Shown here: positions 33,328-45,984 of the stretch, one piece after another | Position numbering within the stretch: the stretch's first letter is position 1 | Layout: every line of letters starts with the position of its first letter | From: Spongilla lacustris | Lineage: Eukaryota > Porifera > Demospongiae > Spongillida > Spongillidae | Direction of reading: 5' to 3' | DNA length: 64,000 bases | Assembly: GCA_949361645.1 (NCBI GenBank) | Contig: OX442423.1 | Span: forward strand, 2,537,066-2,601,065 | Notes under the pieces: generated by a model | The model's input: only the letters and a program-made list of their open reading frames with translations | The model's database searches: none | Told to the model about the DNA's origin: nothing | Translations under genes and position numbers: made by a program

Positions 33328-34277
33328 GAGTGGACGAAAGTTGCAATGCGTATACGGAAAATTCCGTTGGATAAGAAATTTTCAAGATTAGAATCAATTT
33401 ATCTGCTGATAGCGAAAGGATCGAAAGACAAAATATGGCATATAAAAACTACAGACATTTTGCAATATGATTCCTAAAAAGTGGAGCTTAACTCGAATTG
33501 TTGCAGCCGTATAGCCCTTTAATAGACCCAGCAGACCTTTAAAATATGATGATCAGTAACCGATCACCATAATCGCTGGGGGCGTGTAGGCTGGTGTAGC
33601 TCAAATTGCTACCAGAGATGGACACCTTGGTGGTGTACTTGAAAAAAAATTTGAGGCCTTAACTACAATTGGTTTGGTCTCCAGACATATAAACGGATCG
33701 ACACTTAAAGACTAGCTTGTTTATTGATGTATAAATAAACACAAATAAGTCACGTGCTTTGTTGTTTCCATATGATTGATGTACTGAAAAATAGATGCTG
33801 ATTCTAAAAATGTACTTTACATCCATATAGCATGTCCTGTTGTGGAGATATTGTATTAAAACAGAAAAATTTGGTTTTGTACTCTCTTTGTGAAAAGCAC
33901 TGTATAGTTATTTCGACGTATGTACGTCACGCATTTAGAATTGAACAATTATTATATGTGATTAGGAGAGTTTAGCCGGTATAATATACCCTGGTCCGTA
34001 GTCGCAAACTATCACCAGAGAGTTCTTAAATGACGGTAGATTTTTAAGCGTTGCACATCAGTCTTTTAACTCCGCACCCCATGCAAACTGGTGCTTTTGC
34101 CCTTTATAAATTAAATGAGGAAGCATATGTTCAATTGTGAACTCTCAATAGATAAACGCACCTGGGTATAGTGTCTGCACTCCTTCGACGCATCACAGGT
34201 GTTAGAAGAATAATGATAATTAGCAACGTCGCTATACCAAGATCGAACCGACAATCGAACTGTAATTGGAGACAGTG
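33328..34277. other. intergenic DNA, no gene recognised
   Basis: AT-rich. No gene recognised. Confidence 0.35.
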
Positions 34278-34281
34278 CCGG

Positions 34282-34478
34282 TGTCATAGGGTATACGGTC
34301 CGGCCCAATTTCCGGTCTTCCCTAAGGGCCGGAATACGCCCCCCCCCCCCCGGAACCAATTGCAAATCCCTAGGGAATACGGTCCCCCGGACCGAGTTCC
34401 CTGGTTGTACAAAACCAATCAACCGGACTCAATTCCCTAGGAATTGAGTCCCCCCCCCCCCGGACCTTATTCCCTGGT
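34282..34478. mobile_element. bow-tie element, uninterrupted 5' part
   Basis: It starts TGTCATAGGGTATACGGTCC after CCGG (34278-34281) and continues with TTTCCGGTCTTCCCTAAGGG, CCCCCGGACCGAGTTCCCTG and GGACTCAATTCCCTAGGAAT. It preserves the empty site of the insertion seen at 26255-27687. No right terminus with TGACA was found. Confidence 0.8.
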
Positions 34479-35471
34479 TTTAAATACATGCATGTATATG
34501 TATACTATATTCCACCCCTTGCATTCACGTAAGGTCTGGCACATTAATTTGGTTCGAAAAGTAAAAGCCAATGATCACAGCCTGTCGTCAACTATATCTA
34601 AAGCATGCATCTGTAACAATGAACTTTTTTCTTTGGTCTGTAACAATGAACTGAAATGGAGGAAAAGGATGTAGATAGAAGATGGAGCTAGCTTAACTTG
34701 GCTTCCATACCTGCCAGAATTCTATTTGGTTTCATTATTTAGTTATATTATGTTTCCAACCCATTTTAATTACATATCTTTAAGATTAAAAGGAATAAAA
34801 AATATAATAGTCAACTGAACATAAGAGAGATGAGGGTACTGGATAAATCTCAACTTCGTACATGTAAAAAGAAAATAAAACTAGTACACTTCAGCCATTA
34901 TTGTTTAGAGAATGACGCATAAGTGTTTTTCAATCATGTACATGATAAAAAGTGAATTTCACAGACAAATAACGTTGCTCGTGTGCCCAGAGATTTTATG
35001 CAGAGAGGGGGAGATAGGAAAAAGAAGGGGGATGAGAAGAGAAGTGAGAAGAGGTAAAGGGACACATAGCTATAAGCTGCATGGGCCCTCAACAACTTGG
35101 TTCTTAATTAGCGGTTAAATTGACTCTTTAAGTGTGACTGCATACTTCCTCTATACTCCTGTGTGAGGAGAAAAAGAAATGGGATGAGTGAGGAATGAGT
35201 GGGGGATAATAGTTAAATGAACTTTAAAGACATGCATGCTGATATTGAGTGTACTCAATTTCGTACCTGTAAAAATGAAAACAAATCAGCCAAAAAGTGA
35301 ATTTCACAGATAAAAATAGGTATGTGGCATCCATTAATATTGCTTGTGTGCCCAGTGTCTTTTTGGTCTCGAGTGTCACTGTGTATTAGACACATGGCAT
35401 AAGCAAGATAGCTACTTGTTGCTGTATATGATTAAAGCCATGCTCATGGAAGTTAAGGATTACAATAAAAC
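34479..35471. other. intergenic DNA, no gene recognised
   Basis: A direct repeat: AAAAAGTGAATTTCACAGA occurs near 34948 and 35294, each followed by a TTGCTNGTGTGCCCAG stretch. No gene recognised. Confidence 0.4.
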
Positions 35472-36131
35472 TTAATAACTAACTGTTTTAGTGGTGTTGT
35501 ATGGACTGGATGTCTTTGTCTTTGTCTTCAGTGGTTTTATCAAAAATTTACATATCTTGTAGGGACAGCGTCTCTTTGTAATATCCTCACATGAGTCACT
35601 GACCTTAAATAGATTGATTTTCCCTCCAGTGGAAACACACAGTCGCCAATCCTTGTCTTGGATGGGCTCTGCTCCTATGTCATCTGAGGGTAAGTGCAAG
35701 CACACTGGCCTTAAATCGTACCTATGAGAACACATGTCACCTTGGAGAGGTGTGCATCTACACCCTATAAGAATGCAATACATATATATCATCTGTGAGT
35801 AAGTCACTGTAAGTGCACCTTAAATTAACACACTGATTCTGTCCAATAGAACTACATTGTCGCCAGTCATCCTCTGAGAGTTGTGCACCAATAAGAATGC
35901 ACCTTTGAAACACACTGAAAGAACAGTTTTTCATCCTACCTCTATTAATAGTACCCATGGGACCAGATGGACACAAATCTTGGTATATGAGTTTGCAACA
36001 TGACCTGACGCAATACGCGCAACTAGTTTAGAGCCGAGTAGAAACTTAGACTGCCAGAAAACACAGCAATGGGGAGTTATCGCCAAAACTAGGGGACCAA
36101 CGCACTCGTATTCACCGCGTCGTCTGTTCAT
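35472..36131 (-). CDS. possible gene with duplicated exons, unrecognised
   Basis: Two minus-strand segments resemble each other. One reads IGAQLSEDDWRQCSSIGQNQ then CVNLR (about 35820-35900). The other reads GAEPIQDKDWRLCVSTGGK then INLFK (about 35600-35680). Each is followed by AAGGT, a possible splice donor. Similarity at both DNA and protein level suggests exon duplication. No known domain was recognised, and a start, a complete set of exons and a stop could not be assembled. It could be non-coding duplicated DNA. Confidence 0.3.
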
Positions 36132-37111
36132 TGATTGTGAAGTAAGGAAGGAGCGTTAATAGGAATGGACCAAACTGATTAGAGCTCTACCGGCACTGCA
36201 AATAGCAATTTAATACCTGTAGGCTGTACTTCTGATATATAATACTGCTACGAATCGTTCATATCAATCCTCACGCCGCGCCAGTATGGAAATATAATCT
36301 TTCTCGCTTCTATTTCCACTGATGCCTCCAGAGAATTGGTCAATAAATTTTATGCCCATACCATAGTAAGGCTTCTATACCACTTATAGTATAAAGTACA
36401 CGAATAACAATCCACTTCAGGTACCCCTATATCTTTGCATGGATATATAATCCAGACGAATTCGTATAGTCGGTATAGAGTATACCGCGAGATATCCCCC
36501 ACCGCAAAAAATACCTCGTGTTTAAACGAGCGCATCGACACGCAGCTGCGTGCCATTCTTTAAAATCCTGCTGGAGTGCCTTGCCAGTTCAATGTTAAAC
36601 ACGGGCCATTTTTGTGTGTGTGGGTGGAGCCAAGGGGGAGGGGATATATCGCAGTACTCTACAATAACTGTCAGGTTAGAATTCCCACAAAGTAGTCAAC
36701 AAAACACTAACTCTACTTCCGTTGTTTGGTCGCATTTCAAGGTGTACAGAGTCTATGTCTCTCATAAAAGCTGAAAAGTATTTTACAGTGAAGGTTCCCC
36801 CCCCCCATCATCTGTCAGTGTGCCATGCACCACTCATAATCTGGATTTTTAAAGTCATTTACTGATGACAACTCCATGCAAGAGCTGCATTTGCAACCTT
36901 ATAAGTAGATTTTGGTTACTACAAAGTTAGTTTCTCATTCCCGTGCACAACTAATCATGACCATGCTAATTATTCGCATGACTTTCCAATGCATCATACA
37001 TGTATGTGTACATCACTTGGAACAGGAATTTATAACCCGCATCGATGAAGCACATAATGCAATAAAAGGATTGCGAATTGCTGGCCAGTACATCCCCCAC
37101 CCCACCCTCAC
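36132..37111. other. intergenic DNA, no gene recognised
   Basis: A short symmetrical block (TATACCACTTATAGTATA, TATAGTCGGTATAGAGTATA) near 36370-36490. No gene recognised. Confidence 0.35.
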
Positions 37112-37727
37112 CAGGCCCGTAGGCTGGGGGGGGGGGGGGGGGGAGGGGGGGGGGGGAGGGGGGGGGGGGGTCGGTGGGTTCGGTCGACCCCCCCCGCTCG
37201 TCAGAACTAGTTCCGCTTGCCATCAAAATAATTTATTCATTACTTCTATACATGTATAGCTATAGCCCGCGAGAATTTAATAACAATACATGTAGGCTTA
37301 GCAGGGGCGCCCGTCCTGCCCACAACAAATGGTCCGTGAATTAAATTACGGGTTCCCATGCAACTGAAATGAATATGGGTAGAAGTTCCGCAAACCATCA
37401 GAATTGCGGAACTTTTACTCATGCATACTGTTACATGTAGTCATTTGCATTGCATACGACAAATCGCCCGGAAGTTGCCCCGTGTATGCCAGCCTTTAGA
37501 CTCGCATATGCTATGTTTTGTGGCTGAAAAATTGCAAAAGTTGCAAAGCGGCTGGGGCTCCGCCCCATGCAGACCCCGATGGGGGAGCTTATAGCGCTCC
37601 CCCATACCCCCTAGCTGGGCGAGAGGGGGCGTAGCCCCCTCCTGCTCCCACCCTCGCTCTTAATCAGTTCCACCTTTAGTTATTGCTTTCCCGAACCCCC
37701 CCGTCTCCCGACCAGCCTACGGGCCTG
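37112..37727. mobile_element. TIR element CAGGCCCGTAGGCTGG
   Basis: CAGGCCCGTAGGCTGGGGGG at the left faces CCAGCCTACGGGCCTG at the right. CTCAC lies directly outside both ends (37107-37111 and 37728-37732). The interior holds G-rich tracts, the hairpin GAAGTTCCGCAA with TTGCGGAACTTTT, and a GC-rich block GCTGGGGCTCCGCCCCATGC. No coding sequence. Ends of this kind occur in hAT-like elements, although a 5-bp duplication is not typical of them. Confidence 0.75.
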
Positions 37728-37799
37728 CTCACCCCCCTTCACCTCCATAAAAATGATTGGTAGTTGCAACAATTTGCACCAGAATATACATATACTATT

Positions 37800-38557
37800 G
37801 CTTTCAAGTCCTCTTTGATGAATCCTCCCCTGCTAACAAGGCTCGGTTGCTATCAGTTTCAGCCCCCCACGCGACATCCTGGTTATCAGTTATTCCCTCC
37901 ACATCCCTAGCTCTCCATCTTGATCCAATTGAATTCAGGGTAGCTGTCAAGTGGTGGCTAGGCCTAGATACGTCCCAGGGTTCTCAGTGTGCTTTCTGCC
38001 CTGCCCACAGTCTGGACCCTCTTGGACACCATGCATTAACATGCAAATGTGGGGGTGATGTTATTACACGCCATAATGCTCTCAGGGACACTTTAGCGCA
38101 CTTTCTTCACCGTGCACATGCTTCAATCGAAGTCGAAGCTGGTGCTGGGCTCTTTCCTGACCATTCACAGTCACGGCCTGCTGATATTCTCGTGAAGCAT
38201 TGGAATCATGGAAGGCCCGTTGCCCTGGACATCTCCGTTGTCTCACCGCTAAATCCTTCAACTTTAGCTGAAGCGGGAGCAACGGTTGGTGCAGTCCTTG
38301 AGGCAACGGAGAGGAGGAAACACCAGGCCAATGATGTAAAGTGTTTAGCTTTAGGGTGGGTCTCAACCCCTCTAGTAGTTGACTCCTATGGGGCTTGGGG
38401 TAACGAAGCTTCAATATTTCTGGCTCAGATAATTGCTAGGCTTGCGATCCACAAGTCTCTGCCAAAGGCACAGATATCTTTTGAGCTTTTCGCAAACTTG
38501 AGCATTTGCCTAATAAGAGCGAATGCCAGAGCCATCCTCCGTAGAATCCCATCTTAA
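37800..38557 (+). pseudogene. retroelement C-terminal region, long open copy
   Basis: The homologous part starts near 37805 (VLFDESSPANKARLLSVSAP) and stays open to the stop at 38555-38557, about 250 codons. In order: a linker (HATSWLSVIPSTSLALHLDP, EFRVAVKWWLGLDTSQGSQ), a zinc knuckle C-x2-C-x9-H-x4-C (CAFCPAHSLDPLGHHALTCK), GGDVITRHNALRDTLAHFLH, a nuclease-like core (RPADILVKHWNHGRPVALDI, VVSPLNPSTLAEAGA), WVSTPLVVDSYGAWG and the LIRANARAILRRIPS end. The zinc knuckle followed by PD-(D/E)xK-like motifs suggests the C-terminus of a LINE of the restriction-like-endonuclease type (inference). The reverse transcriptase is missing, so the copy is 5'-truncated. It is inserted 75 bp after the preceding TIR element. 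Confidence 0.85.
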
Positions 38558-38597
38558 CTGTAGTGTGTTTTATATATAGCAAGTGTTGTGTGTATGA

Positions 38598-38695
38598 GTT
38601 TATTATTATTATTTATAATTATAATTATATAATATACATATATATAATTATAATTATTATATATAATTATAATTATAATTATACATATATATGTA
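38598..38695. repeat. AT-only low-complexity tract
   Basis: TAATTATAATTATA-type runs, many self-complementary. Confidence 0.9.
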
Positions 38696-38699
38696 ATGT

Positions 38700-39019
38700 G
38701 GAACACTTGACACAGAAATATGCTTGGGCCTTCATCCCAGGCATGCAGTTCACTTTTATGTATGTATAGGTAATAGAAAATTTGAACTGACTTTTCCAAT
38801 ATTGCCAATACCACACAAAGTGTCCGTAATTTTGATATAGCTTCCTTTCTAACTCACTGAGACAAGCGCCCTGAAATCAGTCAAAGACTCAAAGCTGTCA
38901 AGCACACATATAAAGTAAACAAAGGACGAGCATCGATATATGATCACTTATAACACCATATATTTAATTGCTGGCGGATGCATGCATCGGTGTGACAATC
39001 TTCTCCCCCTGCCCTTGTA
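38700..39019. other. spacer, nothing recognised
   Basis: No feature recognised. Confidence 0.35.
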
Positions 39020-39115
39020 GGTGGATCCAGGCCTGTCAGGTCAGGGTCCGACCTGCCAGGCCAAGCGGACAACCCGGCCTGGCAGGCCGACCTGTCAGGC
39101 CGGACTGGCCTTCGG
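39020..39115. repeat. GC-rich palindrome cluster
   Basis: GGCCTGTCAGGTC, GACCTGCCAGGCC, GGCCTGGCAGGCC and GACCTGTCAGGCC alternate within 95 bp. It resembles the interior of a bow-tie element arm, without recognisable ends. Confidence 0.6.
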
Positions 39116-39366
39116 CAACCCTGCGCGCAAGTAATGTTGGCACAAAATGAAGAATGAAATCCCACTAACTTATGCCAACCATATCTGTTCCAGTGTACAC
39201 ACATGTATATGTACGTGCTATGAAAGCTTGCGACATGAACCATCGTAATTACTGGCTAGCATGCACTCATGCATGTACTGATACACATAAAAATATGTTG
39301 CGCTCACAAACAAGCTGAATAAAAGATGAGAGAAACAAGAATAAATAAAATTGGTCATGTATGTAT

Positions 39367-39517
39367 TGTAGGCACCAATTTTAAGCATAGCATTTGTCAA
39401 ATATTATACAGACCTTTTATATTTCACTTGCTAAATGTAGGTCTGTACGTGTATAATATTTGATGATTGCGATAATATAGTAGTTATTTACTGACTTCTA
39501 GTAAATTGGTGCCTACA
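39367..39517. mobile_element. hairpin MITE TGTAGGCACCAATTT
   Basis: TGTAGGCACCAATTT and AAATTGGTGCCTACA form the ends of 151 bp. A second nested pair, TCAAATATTATACAGACC and GGTCTGTACGTGTATAATAT, makes a long hairpin. The inner GCTAAATGTAGGT sequence recurs near 27.81 and 53.95 kb. Confidence 0.8.
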
Positions 39518-40275
<758 letters not shown>

Positions 40276-40612
40276 GCTGTACATGTATACTGTGCATGTA
40301 CATGCATTATTATATTAGTCGTTTGTGTAATATATGTACCTCGTGCACCTTAATTGGTCGGTCTTAGATCTGCAGTACTAGTGTTTTGGATGTGTTGTAC
40401 ATGTATGTGTGTTGTATTCAAAATGAATTAAACTGTCATTTTGCATATGTAATATATTTTATACATGTACAATATGCGCAACTGGCACACCAATATATAC
40501 AGCACATCCCAAACCATTGCACATTATCGAGAGGTCCTAAAACAGGTCAAGGTGAGGCCTTTGAAAAAGGACTATGATAACTTTCCCATGTGGATAACAC
40601 AATGTAATAAGA

Positions 40613-40795
40613 ATGAGAGGTACATACGGATTGCTGCACAAAATCTCCATGCAGGTGACCGTATGTGATTCATGTCAAAGAATCAAAGAAGCTACAACAG
40701 TGGCACACTTTATGTACTTATTGTACTGCCGATTTGGAGCATCAGACATAATCACTGACACGCAGGGTAGGGAGTTTATCAGCGAGGTAACATTT
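40613..40795 (+). pseudogene. integrase fragment (gypsy/GINGER type)
   Basis: CDSCQRIKE, matching the C-x2-C end of an HHCC zinc motif, is followed after a deletion by YLLYCRFGASDIITDTQGRE and FISEV. This is the block around the second catalytic Asp of a DDE integrase (usual form TDQGREF). The first Asp region is missing. It lies 1.65 kb from the large transposon at 42446 but in the opposite orientation. Confidence 0.75.
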
Positions 40796-40799
40796 TGAT

Positions 40800-41584
40800 T
40801 AACACGACTTCACCAACGTTATAACGTTATATGTACTCACAGTCACACACAGCTAAAGATTCATTCCACAGATCACACTCACCTGTAATGCTGCCACCTT
40901 CATATACATCCCCCAAGGTTGTATTATACCACATTAAGTCCAAGAATGAAATCTTCTTCCATGTACTTAGATCGGTGAGTGTGTAGCAGAGAATTTGCCT
41001 TTGAAATTTACTGTGTGTTATTTCACAGGCTTAAAATGTTGTTATTCTAAACCCACACTATTTAATTTTACAGACAGACAGTTCTGAGCTTCGGTCTTGG
41101 CTAGCAAAATGGCTTCTTCAAAGATAAGCTATAAAGCACACATAACACACATTCCACCTCAACAGCCCACATGTCACATATTTTAATTATAAGGTTGTTC
41201 AAGATATGATGCTTTCAGCCATGCTTGTAACTTCAGATGTCACTACAGCTCTTCAGAAGGTGAATAGCACCCAAATGATTAAAATACAACTGTTGGTTTT
41301 GAAACATTGACGCACTTGCAGGTATTGGATCAGTAACTTGTGAAGGAGTGCGAAGTAACTTGCCTTATCCTACGAAGTGTGAGTAAGTACACAGTAAGCA
41401 AAACAATGTATAAATCATGACAGTAGTTATTATTATTTTTCATTTCATATCATTACTTTTACATCATTGTTTTTGGGTTCTCCAAAGCAGCACACATTAT
41501 ACATATAAAGATTTAGTACCCAGTTTTAGACAACCATGCAATTCCACAAGTGAACCCAGTGGAACCCCTGCCAGAGAGAAAATC

Positions 41585-41617
<33 letters not shown>

Positions 41618-42445
41618 TGTGGAAGGCAGGGAAAATTCCACCCTATGTCAACAAGTAAGCCAATACTGTGTGGATACTAAACAATTTTCATTTAGTGACA
41701 TGAAGATTACATTGAAGGATATATTGTTCAAGTATGCTCTGAAAAAGAGGTTTGTTTTCCTACAAAGAATGCATAGTACAAATTATTCCATATGGACTTT
41801 TTTTTATCCTGAAGTAATTTTTAAGAACAATCTGTCAGTATACATCATTCGAATGCTCTTCATGCCAAGAGCAGAAGAAAGGAGCACTGCTGCCTCCAAT
41901 TATCCATTACTATCAGCATTGCCTGAGGCAAAAAATCGGAACTTGAAGCTCTATTATTCAAGATGGCTAATAAATAATATCTTAGTAGTGCGTTAGAGTA
42001 TAAGATGGTGGAAAAATTCTTATGTATTTTATCGCACAGGTAGAGGCAGTCCAACACTTCTTGTTCGGGATTGCAATAGATGAAGGTTTTAGGGGCCCTC
42101 AAGCAAATATCTTTGCTTTGTCCTCTACCCTGAGGTACATGTACGTATACATGTAAGGATGTATACATGTAAGGATGTCAATATTATTTGAGGTGGCAAA
42201 TAGGAATCTATTATTCATTACATTGTAGCTAATGATCACGCTCCTGCAAAGGATGAACCACAGTCCGTATGAAGAATCAGCTGTTTATTACATTTTAAAC
42301 ATATGATGTCGTGAAAGAACTTAATTCTGTCTTGTTTTTAAATTGTTTCATTATATAGTTTCTGTCTTTTATTTAAATTGCTTTCATTATATAAATTCTG
42401 TCTTGTGTTTAAATTATAAACTAGCTATTCATTACATCTGATGTC
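40800..42445. other. intergenic DNA with a poly-A run
   Basis: A run of about 28 A at 41590-41617 could mark an old retroposed 3' end. A plus-strand frame at 41619-41996 is not recognised. Nothing else stands out. Confidence 0.35.
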
Positions 42446-42933
42446 TGTCACTGGAATTTTGGTCCTGAAAAATTTGGTCCCGGACGGAAATTTTCGCTGA
42501 AAATTTTGGTCCGCCCGGACCGATAATTTCGAAAAATACTGTCCGCCCTGCAATTTTAGGTCCGGACGTTGTTTTCTAAGTCTATAATGAAGTTCACACC
42601 CATCTCCTTCGTAATCGCTGTAGTACATACATATATGTAACTAGTCTTTTGACTTCATCGACGGGATTGAGTGGTAGGTGAATATAAATGTATAATCACT
42701 AATGCTCTCGTATCGATCTATTATACTACATGTAATAGGACCTATTAGAAGGGGCTTTGGGACTCCTTACTCATTGGAAAAGACTACATGTACTGTGATA
42801 TCGATGGTAGACCAACCAAAACCTTTTGGCGTTTTCTATCAAGGCCACACAGTAGGTGATCTGTAATTGGCCCTGATGTGTCTGCTTAATTGTAGTAGTT
42901 CAGTTGTGCAACTCATTGTATATAAATACTCAC

Positions 42934-43650
42934 TCAGTAAAGGTAAAGTTCATTAACACACCAAGATTCTGCACTTGATGGAAGAGAGTGGAGGCCAACA
43001 CACTTGATATGAAACCACTGTTCGCAAAGACCACACTGCACCATATCCCCATAGGTGTCAGGCATCTGACAGCTACAAAACACATCTATATTCATGATGA
43101 GGGTATGATGGGCTCTTTTCACTATCTTGGTAGGAAAAGGAGTGAAGTTTCTTGTAGTGTAGCACTTTAAGAGGTGGTCTCGCATAGTAGCCTTGTCAAA
43201 CTCGATTTCTTCTAGGGCAGCATGCAATGCAAATGCTATTGCAAAAACCCCACAATCATCACTGCCGCGCTGCTTTTGGACAGTAGCAACATTCACAGCT
43301 AAGAATGAATACCCCGCACTCTCACATATTGATGTTCTGTACACCTGGCATAACTGATGGGTTAGGATCGAAGAGATATGACTTCCAACCTTACGGCAGT
43401 CAAAACTAGTGACTGTACCACCAAGTCGTGCTGACGTTACCCAGTGGGAATCCGACACTATATGAATCTGAATGGCATCCATTCTGGCTGGCAGATATCC
43501 ATTGTTCTGAGCTAGAAGAGTGCTCTGCCATCCATCAATGGTGGGGAACTGCATTCTGAGAAGCTCTTGTGCATAGAACATATGGTCATCAGTCAGCCAT
43601 TCACCACCCACTACTTGTTTTTTCATTTCGCGTGTGAAAGGGCACTTTCT
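42934..43650 (-). CDS. Ulp1-like cysteine protease with C-terminal PHD finger (last exon of the transposon gene)
   Basis: This 239-codon exon is intact. GWQSTLLAQNN and QIHIVSDSHWVTSARLGG give the catalytic His (HW, as in Ulp1/SENP C48 peptidases). FDCRKV supplies an Asp, and QKQRGSDDCGVFAIAFALHA gives the oxyanion Gln and nucleophilic Cys in the usual Q-x5-C-G order. The C-terminal 50 residues form a PHD-type zinc module (CSCQMPDTYG, CGLCEQWFHIKC, ESWC). In GINGER1 elements such extra domains are known; the protease might process the polyprotein or act on SUMO-like modifiers (inference). It is read here as the final exon of the integrase gene, but could be a separate transcript. Confidence 0.85.
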   Translation of the reverse strand, partial: RKCPFTREMKKQVVGGEWLTDDHMFYAQELLRMQFPTIDGWQSTLLAQNNGYLPARMDAIQIHIVSDSHWVTSARLGGTVTSFDCRKVGSHISSILTHQLCQVYRTSICESAGYSFLAVNVATVQKQRGSDDCGVFAIAFALHAALEEIEFDKATMRDHLLKCYTTRNFTPFPTKIVKRAHHTLIMNIDVFCSCQMPDTYGDMVQCGLCEQWFHIKCVGLHSLPSSAESWCVNELYLY

Positions 43651-45984
43651 CTGTTCGAAAATAAATGGTTAATCATCAGTTTACACACATAATGCAGAGT
43701 GCAATCCAAATCAAAATGAGCAGTTTGTACTATATAGATATTACATTCCTCAGTCTGCTATACAAAATGTAATTTACCTTACGAATGGTATCTCGTTCAA
43801 CAGAAACTGAACAATCCTCCAGTACAGTGCAACCACTGTCAATGCCATCGACTTCAACACAGTCATTTTGATGGGCACGATTACAAGGTGATGAATGGTC
43901 TATTGAAAATATACCAAGTCTTATATTCTAAGAAAGTGAAAAAGGATATACAAGACAAACCTTTAGATTGGCCTCCATTGTGACAATCTGAATCATCTTC
44001 AGAAGAATGAGGGCTTGCCAGAGTACCAGAAGGAGTAACCTTTAAACAATGCATATTTCATGGTGGCTGAGAGTTGCATACACCCATGTATTTGTAAACA
44101 TACATCAGCTGCAGACTGACAAGTATCTCTTAATTGTATGATATTTACACACTAAAATTTTACTTACACAATCTCCTTGTGAAGAACTTTGATCTTCATC
44201 TTCATCTTCCATACAACATGCATCACTTGACATGTACATTTTTAAGTGGCTGCCAGTAGCACGACTAGTCTTGCATTCTTCATTGTATACACCATTTGGT
44301 AGCACATTTATGATTGTGTATGGCCCAAGAAATCTTTCTGTAAGTTTTCCGCCCTTGACCTTTTTACGGGAGAAGTTTCTCAGCAATACCAACTGGTCAC
44401 ACTGAAATTGGCCTGGTTTGCAGTGCTTTTTATCATATGCTTCTTTCTGCCTCAACTATGCAGCGATAATGCTGCCTTTGGCCTCTTCCAATATGCGTGC
44501 ATGTTCTGAAAATACAGCAGGATAGGGATGTTCTTCAAGTTCCCAATATGTCTTGCAGAGATCTTCAGAACATTGCCGCTCAAGCTCCACATCAATTGGA
44601 AGGGTTGCTCGGCGACCAAACATTAACATGAATGGTGTGTATTTAGTAGAGACATGTCTGGAAGTGTTATATGCGAAGGCACAAGTGTCTAGGTAGTGAC
44701 TCCACATATCCTTCTTTGAAGACACATACTTCACCAACATGTTTTGAAGCGTCTGATTGAAGCACTCATCAAGACCATTGGCCTACAAGTCGGAGTTGAG
44801 AGAGATTGAATGCCATCAGTTTGTGTGCACGCATTTTTATATGTATACTACAGTACACAATAACATTCATGGAACAAACCTGAGGGTGGTAAGGTGTAGT
44901 TAGCCTCCTCTTAATTCCTAGCATCTCTGAAAGTTGGTCATTCAGTGCATTACAGAACTCGCTGCCATTGTCTGAAAGCAACACACGTGGTAGTCCCATT
45001 TGCATAAAGATCTGTAGTTAAAGTAAGGACACGACCATAAATATTTGAGGCTCACCAAAACATATTATCAGTTGCATGGTAAGAGCATGCTTTGTACCAC
45101 AAAAATTATCAAACTAAAAGAACTAGTAAAGCCATAGCTACATGTACAAAATAGCTACATGCACAAATAAATAATTGGTACACATGTTGACCTTAAACAG
45201 TGAACTTGCCAATGTAGATGCCATTTTGTTGACTGTAGGTACAACCTCAACCCACTTTGTGAAGTAATCACTGATAGTGAGGATGTAGCGACTTCCGTCC
45301 TTTGCAACTGGGCTCAGAGGGCCAATGAAATCAATGCCAACCATGTACCAGGGGGCTTTAACTGGAATGGGATGAAGCTCAGGCACTCCAGTAGTTAGCT
45401 TTCTGTTCATGCATCACATTTTGATAGCTGCAGAAATATAACAGAACCAGGATTGAATTTGTAATATAAAAAATAAAGGAGTACCATGCAGTTAAAAAAA
45501 GGAGCTCACCAAGCTAACAACGTCTTTAACCATGCCATGCCACATGAATCGTTCCTTGATCCTGTACAGTGTCCTGGTCTTACCCATGTGACCAGAAGTG
45601 GAATCAATGTGACATGCCAGTAGGATCTTCTGGCCCTCTTCCAAACTCTGGATGTAACGCAACAGTACTTCCTTCTGCGTAAAAGATGGCTACTTTATTG
45701 GACACATACATACATACATACATACATGTCACTACCAAAAATATCAAAAACAATAATGGCAGTATTAATTAAACGCTACTTACCTTTTCCTTTCCCTGCT
45801 TGTGCTTATACAATAGCTCTCCTTCAACAGATATTGTCAACTTCGCCGCTTTCCTTCGTATCACCCTCTTTTTGGTCTCACTGACACATTCAGGATACTT
45901 CTTCGACACTAAGTAGGCATAAGCCTCCTCGACAAGATCATCACAATCAGAACCATCGTCAACGGTTTCTTCAATCTCCGCCAT
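42934..45984 (-). pseudogene. GINGER transposase gene: integrase, Ulp1 protease, PHD finger
   Basis: Minus-strand exons read by eye: 45984-45784 (MAEIEETVDDGSDCDDLVEE and on to KRVIRRKAAKLTI), 45674-45510 (HHCC start CHIDSTSGHMGKTRTLYRIK), 45427-45192 (GIDFIGPLSP, first catalytic Asp), 45011-44880 (LSDNGSEFCNALNDQL, second Asp with Glu), 44782-about 44164 (ANGLDECFNQTLQNML; later GPY/F-like FLGPYTIINVLPNGVY), two small exons near 44040-43962 and 43900-43783, and 43650-42934 carrying the protease and PHD finger. Frames join cleanly, for example PYHPQ to ANGLDE. Two lesions are visible: a one-base loss near 45412 that destroys the last zinc cysteine, and an in-frame TAG at 44456-44458. The copy is therefore young but probably inactive. 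Transcription would run leftward. Confidence 0.85.
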
